From Ailurus styani (lineage: Eukaryota > Chordata > Mammalia > Carnivora > Ailuridae): a stretch of 64,000 bases of DNA. Below are positions 22,201 through 35,900 of this stretch, in pieces (position 1 is the first letter of the stretch; the number at the start of each line of letters is the position of its first letter). The notes below the pieces were generated by a model. The model saw only the letters and a list, made by a program, of their open reading frames with translations. It had not been told where the DNA came from and did no database searches. The stretch covers positions 4,697,481 through 4,761,480 of the forward strand of contig LNAC01000018.1 in the NCBI GenBank assembly GCA_002007465.1, written 5' to 3'. The position numbers and the translations under genes are program-made.

Positions 22201-25200
22201 CACAACCAAGAAAATAACTCAATCACTGGTGATTTGGAAGAAATACATATTGCATTTTCTCCTCCTGGGTCTGTTGTACAAAATAATGTTTTCCTAACTC
22301 TAAGCTACTCTTCTGGAAATAAAAATCCTAATAAAGGCTTCGAAAACTTTGAATCATTTAACTTTGCCCTCTAAGAAGTGACAGGAAAAAGTCTATTACA
22401 GAGCCAGTACTTACCTAAAAATAATATTATAAGATAAATCTGAAGAAAAAAGGAAAATCTAACTTTGATCTTCACTGGATATGGCAACGTGAAACTGAAT
22501 CTTCCCGTTTCATTGAATACTGGAATAGACTGGATCACTGAGACAGCTGAAAGCAGAAACAAGAACCTGTCAGAAACAAATGAAATACAGTGCCATCTAG
22601 AGTGAGAGAACCTTCTATCCCCCTGTCCCCCCCAGTGTCAGTTCTGGGTGTGCCAAAAATGCTTCCTTCCCCTTAGTACTCATGAGGACTGGCTCATGTC
22701 TATTCCATTTCTCCCCCTAGTTTTCATAAGCAATGAGCCTCTATCTAACCTGATAACAAGATGAATGAGAAACATTAACTTTGACAGCACTGAGTTTTAG
22801 TTCTCTATTCTATAAAATGGGGAGAAAAATCCCTACCTGGATCTGTAAGAATAAAATGAAGTCACTGACAGGAACCTACTTTGGAAAATTCTAAATACCA
22901 TATAAATAGGAAGCATGCAATACGTGAACGCCCAGCTTCCAAACCTTACAAAAACGAGCTACTTCCCTGGAATTGTCTAAGTACCTTATGGAAGGAAGCC
23001 ACTAGAAAGAAATTCTTAAAAAGTCTAACACCTGTATATCAGACTAAGGCTGGCAGAGGAAGGAAGGAAGCTTTGGCCTATCAGCTTAGCTATCCTTTGG
23101 AGCTTAGTTTATAAAACCTAGGGTTCTTAAAAGTACCTTCTGCCAAACATCCCAGAGGATACAAGGGAATCCACATAGTGTAACGAAGCCACGTGAGCAC
23201 CTTCCAATCCATGTCAATGCAGGAAAGCATGTAGAAGGGGTACCTATTGGAAATGAGGAATTTGGATGTGAAAAGCCACTTCAGGTCCTGAATGTAACCC
23301 TAGAACGTCACTCAAGAATAATAATTTCACATTTAACCACACATGGCTTCTTCAGAACAGAATTATAATCCTGGGTTACCTACCCACGAACTCCCATCAC
23401 ACTCTTCCCCCAACTTTCAATGGATGTGAACTCTCTTTGATGGTAGACTAAGTTTAGATCCTACAGGAACCCTCTCTGGAATAGTTCAGCATATGGAATG
23501 AATGCTCGAAAGCTCTTTGCCTTTATTACCAGATCTATGTTCTAAGTAGGTAAGGATGACAGACACCTTGACAATTTATCTCTGGATAAAAGAATGTTAT
23601 CAAAGTAAACAGGGAGCTTGCATGACTCAGTTAAGTGTCTAACTCTTGATTTCAGCTCAGGTCATGATCTCAGGGTCATGAGATCAAGCCCCATGTTGGG
23701 CTCCATGCTGGGCATGGAGACTGCTTAAGATTCTCTCTCTCTCTCTCTGCCCTTCCCCTGCTCATTCACTCTCAAAAACAAAAAAAATTCAAAATTAAAG
23801 TATACAGAAGACCTCTCATCTAGAATCAGACATACTCTATTTAAAAAGAAGTAACAAAAAAATTTTTCTCAGAGTTAATATTAAGTACTTAAAATCTCTT
23901 TCACCTTTGTATCAGTATATTAGAGGGTATAAGGGATACTATGGGATTCAGACCACAGTTAAGACAAAATCTAGGAACAAGACGAAACCAGAGAGGGAGA
24001 CAAACCATAAGAGACTCTTAATCTCAGGAAATAAACTGAGGGTTGCTGGAGGGGAGGGGGTGGGAGAGATGGGGTGGCTGGGTGATGGACACTGGGGAGG
24101 GTATGTGCTGTGGTGAGTGTTGTGTATTGTGTAAGACCGATGAACCACAGACCTGTACCCCTGAAACAAATAATACATCATATGTTAATAAAAAAAATTA
24201 CCTCAAGACACAATCTAGAGCTGCTCCTGCCTCTTCTCCCTTCTCCTGCCTCTTCTCCCTTTTAACTATTAACTTTGCCAAAATATCCCCAAACCTAGAG
24301 CTGAGGAGTGAATTTGCAAAACACCTCCTCTACCTGACTAAAAAAGAAATGGAATATGTATGGTCTGGTAGAGAAGAGTACTACCTCCACTTTAGTTAGA
24401 TCTTTTTTTTTTTTTTTTAAGATATTTCTTCTATTGACAACTGAGAATGGCAGAATCAGATAAGAGGCTGACTCAAACTTCAGTAATCCTGTAATCCAGA
24501 TTTATTTCTATCATTCCTTCTAGAAGGTTGGTCTTCACTAGTTCCATCCAGCCTGACTACTCCTTCAATCCCATGTTTCTTCCCCTTTCAAAATTTTTCC
24601 ACGTGCATGAGTCCTCTTTCCGACAAGACAGCAAGATCCTGAAGGGGAAGATGGGTCTTTCAGCTCTCTGCACATCTGGACTCCCTCTGTTCCCCAGTGG
24701 CCAGGCTGGTGCTATGATCCAATGATTACTTTAAAAAAACATGCCTCATCGTTGCAGAGCACACGATGCAACTAGAGCTCTCCACACACACAACCTTAAT
24801 CTCTAACCAAATGAGACTCCGAGTAACACTCCCTCCAAAAGAGAGTTGCTCCAGAGGAAGGGGAAGCATTCAAACCACCATGCTGACATTTCTACCCACC
24901 TGAAAATTTCAACTGCGCTCCACGTATAAAACACAAAGAAAACCACGGCTTTGTTTTGCATTTCTTCCATGGTGCCAAGGATGATAAACAAAATGAAATT
25001 TCTTCCACAAAGCTATTAAAAGAATCCAAAGGAGAGGAAAAAGTTTAAAAATATATTCTACCAAAACAATATAAATGTGTTACCTGAAACTTAGCCCCAC
25101 TAAATTCAGGGTAAATAGAAAAAGACTGAGGGGCACCTGGCTGGCTCAGTCAGTGGAGCATGAGACTCTTGATCTCAGGGTCGTGAGTTCAAGCCCCACA

Positions 25201-28200
25201 CTGGGGGTAGAGATTACTTTTTTTTTTTTTAAGATTTTATTTATTTATTTCACAGAGGGAGAGAGATCACAAGGAGGCAGAGAGGCAGGCAGAGAGAGAG
25301 AGGGGGAAGCAGGCTCCCCGGTGAGTAGGGCCCGACGCAGGCCTCGATCCCAGGACCCTGAGATCATGACCTGAGCCGAAAGCAGAGGCTTTAACCCACT
25401 GAGCCACCCAGGCGCCCTAGAGATTACTTTTAAAAATTAAAACATAGGACGCCTGGGTGGCTCAGTCGTTAAGCGTCTGCCTTCAGCTCAGGTCATGATC
25501 CCAGGGTCCTGGGATCGAGCCCGCATTGGGCTCCCTGCTCTGCGGGAAAGCCTGCTTCTTCCTCTCCCACGCCCCCTGCCTGTGTTCCCTCTCTCGCTGT
25601 ATCTCTCTCTGTCAAATAAATAAAATCTTAAAAAAAAAATTTAAAAATAATAAAATCTTAAAACAAGGGGGAAAAAAAAAAAGCCCAAGCTCAGCTAGTG
25701 CTATAAGCCTCTGTTCCAGTTCTGACACAAGTTAAAGTACCCAAACCAGTGTAAAGAGTACTGCCAAATGCACATTTGTGTCTGCATAACCCAGGTGAAG
25801 AACCGGAACATCACCAGTGCGGCAGCGGCCCAGAAGTAACTACGATCTTGTGTTAACCATTCCACTGCTTCTCTTTAGAGGCTTCCTGCTTATGTACATA
25901 TTTCTAAATAGTACACTGTCTCCCTTTGCCTGTTTTTAAACTTTCTGAAATACAATGCAGTAAGCTGTGAGCTGTTTCATACTCCACGTCATGCTTCCGA
26001 GCTGCAGCCATGATGGCGCGTGCCCGACTCCCAGGCTCCGCTCTCACTGCAGTGTCCGTGACAGCACTCCCTTCCATCGTAACCTAGAGATTCCAGCCTC
26101 ATGCTTATCTGCACTAGTCCTTGACACACAAAAAGTATTATTCCACATTAGTGGGTCCCTCACTATCCTCTTATTTTTTAGGCTGAACAAAAGAGGCTTC
26201 TCTCCAAGAACAGAAAAGCCAGGAGTAACAAGGCTATTGGATTAACACCCTTTACCGTGCAGAATGTAAGGGCCAGTGTACCAGGAAAGGGTAGAACTAT
26301 AGAAACAGGACTCCAGAAGAGACTAACCAGCAATCACCTGTTGCTCCCTGAGTTGGGGGGGGGGGATATTTAATAGTATATAATCACACAGTTAGGAAAT
26401 AAGGCAAGGAAATTAAAAGGCTTTGATGCCCTATTCCCGATAGCAATATTAGGAAATATTCCAAATATTAGGAAACAACATGGATGTATCAAGGAGGGGG
26501 GGATCCCCACACCAGTCAAGAGTCCCCTTCATATATAGAAGAAAGTCCAAAGTGAAAAGAGCTCCTAGGATTGTACTGCCTTCACCTACCGAAGCTGGGA
26601 GGAGACTAAGCACATCTCTACCTGAGAAGATTGTGGGTAAGTTTTTCTGCTTCTGCTTGAGAATCAAGTTTCCCTAGTTTTAAAGCCCTTTTTATAACTT
26701 TGTGATTTCATGAAGATGTTATAAACAAACAAACCAGACCTGAAATGGCAAAAGTCTACTTTGGAAAATATCCCTGGGCTTAAAAGTTTTCCTCCTTTTT
26801 CAGATAAAATAATGCTATTCCCTTGCAAAGAGATTTTTACTCACTGCGACTTCTCAGCAAAGTGTGGCATCACCTACTAAATACTGAAATCTGAGGTCAA
26901 TTGTTCAGTACCTGGATAAGAGAAGGCATCAATGGTGACTTAGTGACACCAATTGCTGCATTGATCGTTTCCACAGCTGACAGCATCTGGCAGAAGTACA
27001 TCATGTCGGCCAAGGTGTGGAATGTGTCATAGAAGGACTCTATGGGACAAATATACAGTAAGGGTACATCCACAGGCAAATTCCAACAGAACTATTTCTC
27101 AAACTAGATACCTACTCACATGAAGGGAATTTAAGGAAAAGTATAATAAACAGGCACTCAGATTCAAATTTACTATCCAAACTAAGCTGGAGGGGAAGAG
27201 GCCTGTGAGGTCATGAATAGTAAACTCTACTGGTTATGCATGTCCTTCCCATTTTAAAAGGCAAGAAAAGGGGCACCTGGGAGGCTCAGTTGGTTTAGGT
27301 CTGCCTTCAGCTCAAGTCATCAACTTAGGGTCCTGGGATCGAGCCCTGCATTGGGCTCCCTGCTCAGCGGGGAGCCTGCTTATCCCTCTCCAGCTCCCCC
27401 TGCTTGTGCTCTCTCTCCCTTGCTCTGTCAAATAAAGAAAACCTTTAAAAAGAAAAAACTAATAATAATAAAATGCAAGAAAAAGCTATTATAAGCTGAA
27501 AATTCTATGTATCAGGCACGGTGATAAGTCTTGTCAGATCCATTATCTCATTTGATTTAAAATTAAACTACAGCACATATGTTGAATGCAATCTAGCCTT
27601 TTAAAATCTCAGAATCATACAATCATAAATAAATGCAGAGGTGCATAAGTACTGAACAAAACTTTTTTTTTTTAAAGGAAACCTTTTCTTTTTTTTTTTT
27701 TTAAAGATTTTATTTATTCATTTGACACAGAGAGAGAGATTACAAGTAGGCAGAGAGGCAGGCAGAGAGAGAGGAGAGAGGAGGAAGCAGGCTCCCTGCC
27801 GAGCAGAGAGCCCGATGTGGGCCTCGATCCCAGGACCCTGGGATCATGACCTGAGCCGAAGGCAGCGGCTTTAACCCACTGAGCCACCCAGGCGCCCCAA
27901 AACTAACTTTCAAAAACCTTATTTGGTTTACATGTTCCATCCTAATAATTCTTATTCTAAGAATCTATCCTAACTAAAAAATCTAAAATGAAAAAACAAC
28001 AACAACAAAAGTTTCTTAGGAACAAGGTCGCTCTGAAACATTTTTTCCTAAGTAGAAACAGTCTAAATGCCTAAGCATATGTAAAGTCTGAGTAAACTAT
28101 AGTAGATCCACTTCATGGAATATTATATAATAATATAAAATGACAGTTATTGCTTATAGGACATCAGCAAATGCAGTATCAGTTCTGAGCGGACCACAAT

Positions 28201-31200
28201 TTAAAATCCTTTACTTTTCATACTGATCCTTACTTGACATCCTGTCTTCCCACATTCTTCTTTGCTGTGTTTCTCAACCAAGGTACTGACAATTCTTTGG
28301 CCTGCACAGAACACTAGGTTTAGGATAGTCCTTGCCTATTAAATATAAGGAGTACCTCCAAGGATCTGGCACAGTTAGGCCAGTGACCAACAAAGATGAC
28401 ATTTGTAGGAGCCTTGAAAGTGTACAGTCTATAAACATCAGCTGAGGGGCGCCTGGGTGCCTTAGTTAAGTGTCTGCCTTCAGCTCTCTGCGCTCACTCA
28501 GCCTGCTTCTCCGTCTCCCTCTGCTCCTCCGCCTGCTTGTATTCTCTCTCAAATAAATAAGATATTTAAAAAAAAATAAACATCAGTTGAATAAAAGAGG
28601 CCCTTGCAAAAAACTTAGAGAAACCTTCTCATATTTTTGCAGAAATGACCCACCTTACAACCCTGCTACAAAGTCAAATGTGAAATGGTATATAGTATTA
28701 TTATATAATTTTGCCAGAAAAATTCCACCAATAATTTAGTTCAAAATTGGACTAACTCTTTTCTCTGAAGAATTAATGCAAAATTACATTTACAATTTAA
28801 ATTTTGCTACATATAAAAAACTTATTCTCATAAATTTAAATCTCCCTTTTCAAGACAAAATCCCAACTAAATCTTTTTGTCACCACTTACTATAAAATTC
28901 TGGTGTCTGTTTTAAGGGGATTTACTTTAAGGCAGCGTTTATCCTGGATAGATCTATGAAAAATGAGGACCTCCCATTTGGAAAACACAAAGCATTGACT
29001 TAAGATTTGGCACACGATGAACAAAAATTATATCTTGTGGCTTTGCTCTGATTTTACAACCTTGTTTCAATTCAGGAATAGAAATCTGATTTCTAATGTG
29101 ACAGTTACAAAGAATTTTAGTAACATTAAAATGCTTATAAATTTTGTTTTTAAAACAAAACAGAAAATGGTGTACACAGTAGGATTACAATGTTTAACTG
29201 TAGGAGAAAAACTAAAAGGAAATGCACGAATATATATATATATATTTTTTTTTTTTTAACAGGTTTTATTTATTTGAGAGAGGCAGAGATGTTGAGAGTG
29301 AGCACAAGCAGGGAGGTGAGGTAGAAACAGGCTGCCGGCTGAGCAGGGAGCCCAACACAGGGCTCAATCCCAGGATCCTGGGATCATGACCCAAGCCAAA
29401 GGCAGATGCTTAACCAACCAAGCCACCCAGGCGCCCCAATGTACGGCTATGTTAATAGTAAGGGGCAATGGCTTATTCACCTCCCCCTTCTCTCCACCTA
29501 CACCTCCATCCTGGTTTTCCCCACTTTCCAAACTGGCTTAAATCAGCACATTTACTTTTATGATTTGAAAACAAAAAACTGTTTTAAGTAGTAAAAGGCA
29601 CTCATATACTAATGGGAGGTGGGATACTTCTAATAGTGGTAGTGTAATACAGTATACCCTTTCAGGGCAAGATACATGAAAATCCTTAAAAACCATTTGC
29701 CATTAATCTCACAATTTCATATCAGTAATTGTTCCTTGTTCCTAAGGATGTGTGGTTGGTTGGAAGGATATACACCAAGGTGCTGAGGATCTGTTGCTCT
29801 CATAGACAGGATTACAGTAGAGTGTTTTGTTTTATTTAAATCTTTATTTTCTGATTTTTCTGTGATTAACATGTTTTTATAATTAGAAAAAAATTTTATT
29901 TTTTTTTAAAGAGTATTCCTTAATTAAGAGCTAGATAAGCTCAAACAAGAGTTTCTCCATAAGCCCAAGAGTTTGCTAGTGTTTCCTCATAGCATAAGAA
30001 GTTTAGCAAGTACATGTTTACATGAAAAAGCAAGCACAGGGGTAGAATTTGCCATTTACCAACACCCTTCATTCAAAAGGAGAAACTGCAAAGGGCAAAC
30101 TGGTCCTTACCAGTTGCCTGGCACCAGGTCCTTACCACGTCTCTGACGCCTGATAATCAGGGAAGAATTAAACCAGCAGCTCCATTCCAGAAGGTGGTTA
30201 GTAAAGGGCTAGAGCCAAAATAGAAATGACAAATCGAAGCAGCTTAAACACATGACCCAGATAACTTAGGAGCTTTTGGACTAGATCACCTAATGGCCTG
30301 CAGGCTTGCACAGGAACACAGAGAATCAATCTAACGATGTTAAATTAAATGATAAGGTGTTTGCATGTCCCTATTCATTCCATGGGACTTGTGATCAACC
30401 CACAGTAAGAAAAACCACAGGTCTGAGACTTGCCTCTTTTTTTCAAATAACTCATCTGTAGGCCTTTGGTCACATAAAACTCTAAGACACTAGGCATTTG
30501 GGAAGTTCTTCACTAGCCTGTCGCTGCGCTTTGCAGAATACCAAGGTGTTAAGAAGGCTGGAAAGACAACATGTACTTCTTTGAAATGACCCCAGAGCTA
30601 ATGGTAATTCACCTACTACAAACCCCTCAGATGGGAAAATTTAGGACTAAACAAGAAAACAGATTATAGGATTTCTTTTCCTTTTTTAAAATAGAGCTTA
30701 TGTTTTCCATTAGACTTATATTTTTCCTACTTCTTGTACAAAATAAGGACAAATTTTTAAACTGTCTACGTTTAAACCATTTTCAAATGGTACATTCCTT
30801 CTGATCTTTTTGCAGGTATTGGTTCAGTATTTTCCCCATTTCATATGATGTGATGAAACTGGAAGAACAAATTTACACATTACTTTTTTAGCCTATCATA
30901 AGTATTTCTCCATGTTACTATAAACTCTTTGAATACTTTATATCTGCTTCACAACATTCCACTGGATGAATATACTAAAGTAAATCCTCGTTGATGGGCA
31001 TCTAGGTAGCTTCTAACTTGTCACTAATATAAATAATGCCACAATGTGTACCTTCTAAAAAAGCGTTTTTTTGCAGTTTCAGTGATTTCTTTAGAACATA
31101 CTTCCAGAAGTAAAATAACTGTTTTAGTTAATTAATTACTATGCACAGCTCTTTGACCCGTCTTCATCACTAAAATTTCTGGAGGGTGCCTGGGTGGCTC

Positions 31201-32868
31201 AGTTGGGTAAGCATCTGCCTTCGGCTCAGGTCATGATCCCAGCATCCTGGGATTGAGCCCTGCATCAGGCTCCCTGTTCGGTGGGGAGTCTGTTTCTCCC
31301 TCTCCCTGTGCCTGTTGCTCCTGCTACTTGTGCTCATTCCCTCTCGTTCTCTGTCAAATAAATAAATAAATAATCTTTAAAAAAAATAGTGTTTAAATTT
31401 TGTGCTTGATGGTGCTTCCTCCTCTCTCTGCCTGCCTCTCTGCCTACTTGTGATCTCCCTGTGTCAAATAAATTAATAAAATCTTTAAATAAATAATAAA
31501 TAAATAAATGTTGTGCTTGCCTTTCCCCAAAATAAAGAACCGCACAGTCATGTTGACAAAGATCCAGGAGAATCCCAAGAACTGCACGAAATTATACATG
31601 AACAGGTATCCTTTCTTCAAGCTTGTAAGAGCTGCAAAGCAAAGCAAGACAGGAAACTATTACAAGCTGAGCTGCAACAGAGAGGTGGGGGCCAGACCTG
31701 GTTGACTTCACCCCTCCCTCCCACTGGATGCCCTGAGCTCCCAAACAGACATCTGGCCCAGATGTGCACCAGCCCGGGCTCCTAGGCCCAAAGAGGAAAG
31801 AGTAACATAATGTTGTGGACACTGCATTCCAAGGTAGGTCTTTAGCAGTCTTTCCCCTCACAGCTGTGAAGGGTAAGTGTACAAACATAATAAATCCAAG
31901 GAGAAAAATTACTTCTGGCAAAGAATGACTGACCATCGTAGGAGGCATTAAAGAAAGGAGATAAAGGTACACTCTGCTCCTGCTCTTGTCATTTTCATAT
32001 AATCAAGTTTCTTCATTCCCACAATTTTTTAAGGTCACACTAGCTCAAAGAAATAAAAATGTAACAAAAAAAGAATTTTGATATTTGATCATCTATGCAC
32101 CCAACCAAGGATGAACAGAACACCCACAAGGTGTGAGGTACTGAGAGGCACTAGTGGGATTTGAAGATGTTAAGACTTGACCTCGCCCTCAAAGTCTTTA
32201 CAATCTGAAAGCCGTAACACAAGAGAGAGTAACAGGTAGCGTCTTGTGAAACCCTCAAGCTGAGAAAATGGCATTCAGCTGGGGAAGTGGGAAGCAGGCA
32301 AGTCTACAGAGATGACATGGCGTCTGCACTGTGCTTTGGTCGATGGATAGAATGAGGACATAACCAAAGGAAAAGTACGGCCTGAGAGGCAGGAGGATAA
32401 GGAATGTTAATGTTGTCTGCAGCCTAAGGCTCGGGTAGCCACAGCCAATTACAGAGATAAGGAAAGAGTAAGGAGCTTAGAGTCATGGCTGAGTCAAAGG
32501 AGTGGGGCAAAGGAAAGGATAATTCTCAAGAGAAGAGCTATGGAGCTTACCTCTTGCTGCTTCATATTTATTCCTAGGCAACATTCTGCAAGTAACCCTC
32601 AGCGGATGCTCAAATAATCAGGTTAAATAGGGTTGTCAATCAAAAGCAACCTAGTCCTAAGGAGCCAAAAGAGTCAGACTTTTTGCAACACTTAACTAAA
32701 TTTTTTTCTTCAAAACTACAAAAACGTAGGGATGCCTAGGTGGCTCAGTCGGTTAAGCGTCTGCCTTTGGCTCAGGTCATGATCCCAGGGTTCTGGGATG
32801 GAGTCCTGCATCGGGCTCCCTGCTCGGGCGGAGACCCTGCTTCTCCCTCTGTCCCTCCCCCTCCTCAT

Positions 32869-32900
<32 letters not shown>

Positions 32901-35900
32901 AGAAAATAAAAATTTTTTTAAAAACCTACAAAAATGTATTAGACTTTACCATCCTCAAGATCTTATTTTATCAGGAAACTTCATGAATTGAGATAAAACA
33001 GTAAAAGCCTTATCTAATGTCCTAAAACTCCATATACAAGAATTTCTACATGTTTTTGAAGTTTATCCCTCTAACTCCCCCTCCAAAATTAACTTAAATT
33101 TCAAATAATTTTCAAGCTCAAAATTTATTTTAATCTTAAATCTTAATTCTTTACCTCCACTAACCTTTTCCCCTTCTTTGTTCTTCTAAAGGAATATTCC
33201 TCTACATTAGTGGTTATTCAATCTTTTCCTAAAGCAATGAAACCTCCTTTTCAAAACAAACTTCATTCAGAACCTACCACATAAAACACAGAAGCACAAC
33301 TTCTCTGGTTGAGGTGGACATGCCTTCTTGGCCTGTCCCCCCAAGCATCCTTGGGAACCCCTGGGGACCACGGGACTTAGTCTGACAACAGCCACTCTAA
33401 AACTTTGCCCTTCCTTCCTTACGGCATGCCACCTAAGGGTCCCTAAAAGCTGCAGATACATGGACACGTGAGAAACCTTGATTTTATTTTGCTTTTCCGC
33501 AGGCATTTTATACGGTCTTTCGCGGTCCTTGCCCTGGAACGGATACCCGTCGAGAGCAGGTGCTCTGCCGAATTCACTGGCTCCAGCCCTCGAGGGCCTG
33601 CTACAATGCTTCCCCCCAGCAGGAAGGGAAGGGAGAGCTGCCGCATCTCATTTGCATCGCCCAGAAGACCATACACTTACAGAGCTTCTTGCTTCTCGGC
33701 GGTTGGACGGAGAGAAACAGGAAGAGAGTTTCTGAGGTTGAGAAGCACACTTATCTGGGAGAAAAGCACCAAGCTGAAAGGAAGTGTAGCCTGGGACCTA
33801 CGTGGTGTTTCCATGTGTCTCGGCAGGGCCTGCTGCCATTGACACTGGGCCAGTCCAGGAGACTACGGTTCCTCCTTTCTGCTAGACCAGCCTTGGTGCC
33901 CCCAGATGATGTCAGGCTCCAAAGAGAAGGGAAACATTAGAAAAAATGAAGGCTTCAAGATGTGGGTGTGCACAGAGTATGCCCTGGACGTCAAGGAGTC
34001 CTCATCACCTCACACACGTAATTCTTAGCTCTCCTGCCGCACTGCACCCTTCCACACCCCCATCTCTATCGTTAGTTAACTGGTAACTACCACAGCAGCG
34101 GGGGCAACTTACTTTCAGCGGAGCTTTGGCTTTCGATTCTTAGTTTATTGAGGCGTTCTTCTTCCTAGAATTTGGACAGAAGTTTTCCAAGAACACAGGT
34201 TAGAATTCCTAGATGCTTGCAAAAGTCCGCGTGCTGGATCTGACTCCCTCAAAGCCACCTCCTCCAATTGTGTTCACGTGTCACTGGAGCAAACGTCCTA
34301 GGTCATGGTGCCCACAAGGCTGACCCCTCCTTGACTGGGGACCCCCAGCACCACGGAATGCCCATCCAGTGCTCACAGGATTCAACTAATCAGGGGGCTT
34401 CCAAACTTCAAAGTGGAGAGTCTTAGAATCTTGGAGCTGGAAAAGACCTCCAGAAGATGTGTCATGGTCGTGGAAACAAAACAGAATTTTAGGGCAGGAA
34501 ACAGATCGCTCTTCTATTTTTTTTTTAAAGACTTCTAGATTTTTAGTGTAATTTTTCCAGAAACTACAATCCTGTCTCCCAACATCAGTAAGAACTTACA
34601 TTAGGTGAATATAGATACAGAAAGATACACACAGAAATATTTACAGGTACGGGTAGTATATGAATGGGCTAGTCTGCACACAGAGTTCCTCACTGTGTCA
34701 CCGGAGAGGGTCTAGAAGCAATATCCAGAGCCCCGATCTTGGTTTCCACTACTATTCTCCAATAAGAACAGAGTTCCTTGAAAAATGGCTGACTCTAGGG
34801 TTGGAGCCAGGAATACACAAGGAAAGCATGGAGCAGCTTATAGTGACAGAAATTAAGGCTACCAAAAAAAAAAAAAAAAAAAAACATCACTTNAAAGGAC
34901 ACAAGAGCCAACTGAAAGAGCTTCCAATGGCCAAAGCTAGAACAACATGAACAACAAAATAAATAACATATAAATAACAGAGTTTTGGATTATAAACCAA
35001 ACTATAAAACAAATATTCATCAGTCCATATGGATATAAATAAATGACTGAATAAATAAATGGAAGAGAACAGACAACTCTCCCATACAGAAGGATTTCAA
35101 ATAAAGTACAGAGATACTTGCAGTAGGGATGGGAAGCTTAACTCCCCACTCCTTAGGTATGGGCTAGACGTAGTGACTTCCGTCCAGAAAGTACACAGTA
35201 AGGGGGCGGGGGGGGGGAGTTACGTTACAACAGAGAAACCAGACAAACATTACCTCAGCCAGATGATCAAGATTAGTATCAACAGTGATAAGTCATCCTG
35301 ACAGTATACACCCCCTCAATGTGACACAGTAAGAATGAAACCTCTGTGGTCTTCCTCCCCAAAATCTCATCACCCTCTCTAAATCACGAGAAAAACATTC
35401 AACAAATCCCAGTTGAGGGACAGTCTACAAAATATATGACCAACACTTCTAGAAAACCATGTTTCCAGGGCGCCTAGGTGGCTCAGTCGGTTAAGCATCT
35501 GCCTTTGGCTCAGGTCATGATTCCAGGGTCCTGGGACCAAGCCCCACATCAGGCTCCCTAATCAGTGGAAAACGTACTTCTCCCTCTTTCTCTCCTTCTG
35601 CCCCTCCCCCTACACATGCCCTCTCATACGTACACACTCTCTGCCAAATAAATAAAATCTTAAAAACAAACAAAAAAACATGTTTCCAGGTCTTTAACTG
35701 AATTTGCAATGTTGTCTTTATTCTCTCAGACCAGACAGGTATCTGAGGTGGCCCAAATAACTTCCAAATAAGTTGTGTTCCTTATGATTTGTCTGGATCC
35801 TACGGTCCTTACTGACCTTGGCTCTGAGCTCCATTTCTGCATCAGACTCGTCCAGCCAGCGATCAAAGTCAGGGGCCAAAAACAGTGGGCGCTTCTCCTG

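Larger units (their letters stand above)
34640..35458 (+). mobile_element. Old LINE-1 3' region (L1M class)
   Basis: TAACTCCCCACTCCTTAGGT, ACCTCAGCCAGATGATCAAG, AACAGTGATAAGTCATCCTG and AACAAATCCCAGTTGAGGGA follow one known L1M-type 3' sequence. An A-run with an N (34893) lies inside. Confidence 0.6.

Noticed and set aside
25132..25207. A functional tRNA-Lys gene
   Set aside because: Acceptor-stem and arm mismatches, and an A-rich SINE tail continues it; it is the SINE head.
33468..33940. Overlapping plus-strand open frames of about 85-126 residues
   Set aside because: Several frames are open at once because of CpG-rich composition; reported only as a possible regulatory block.
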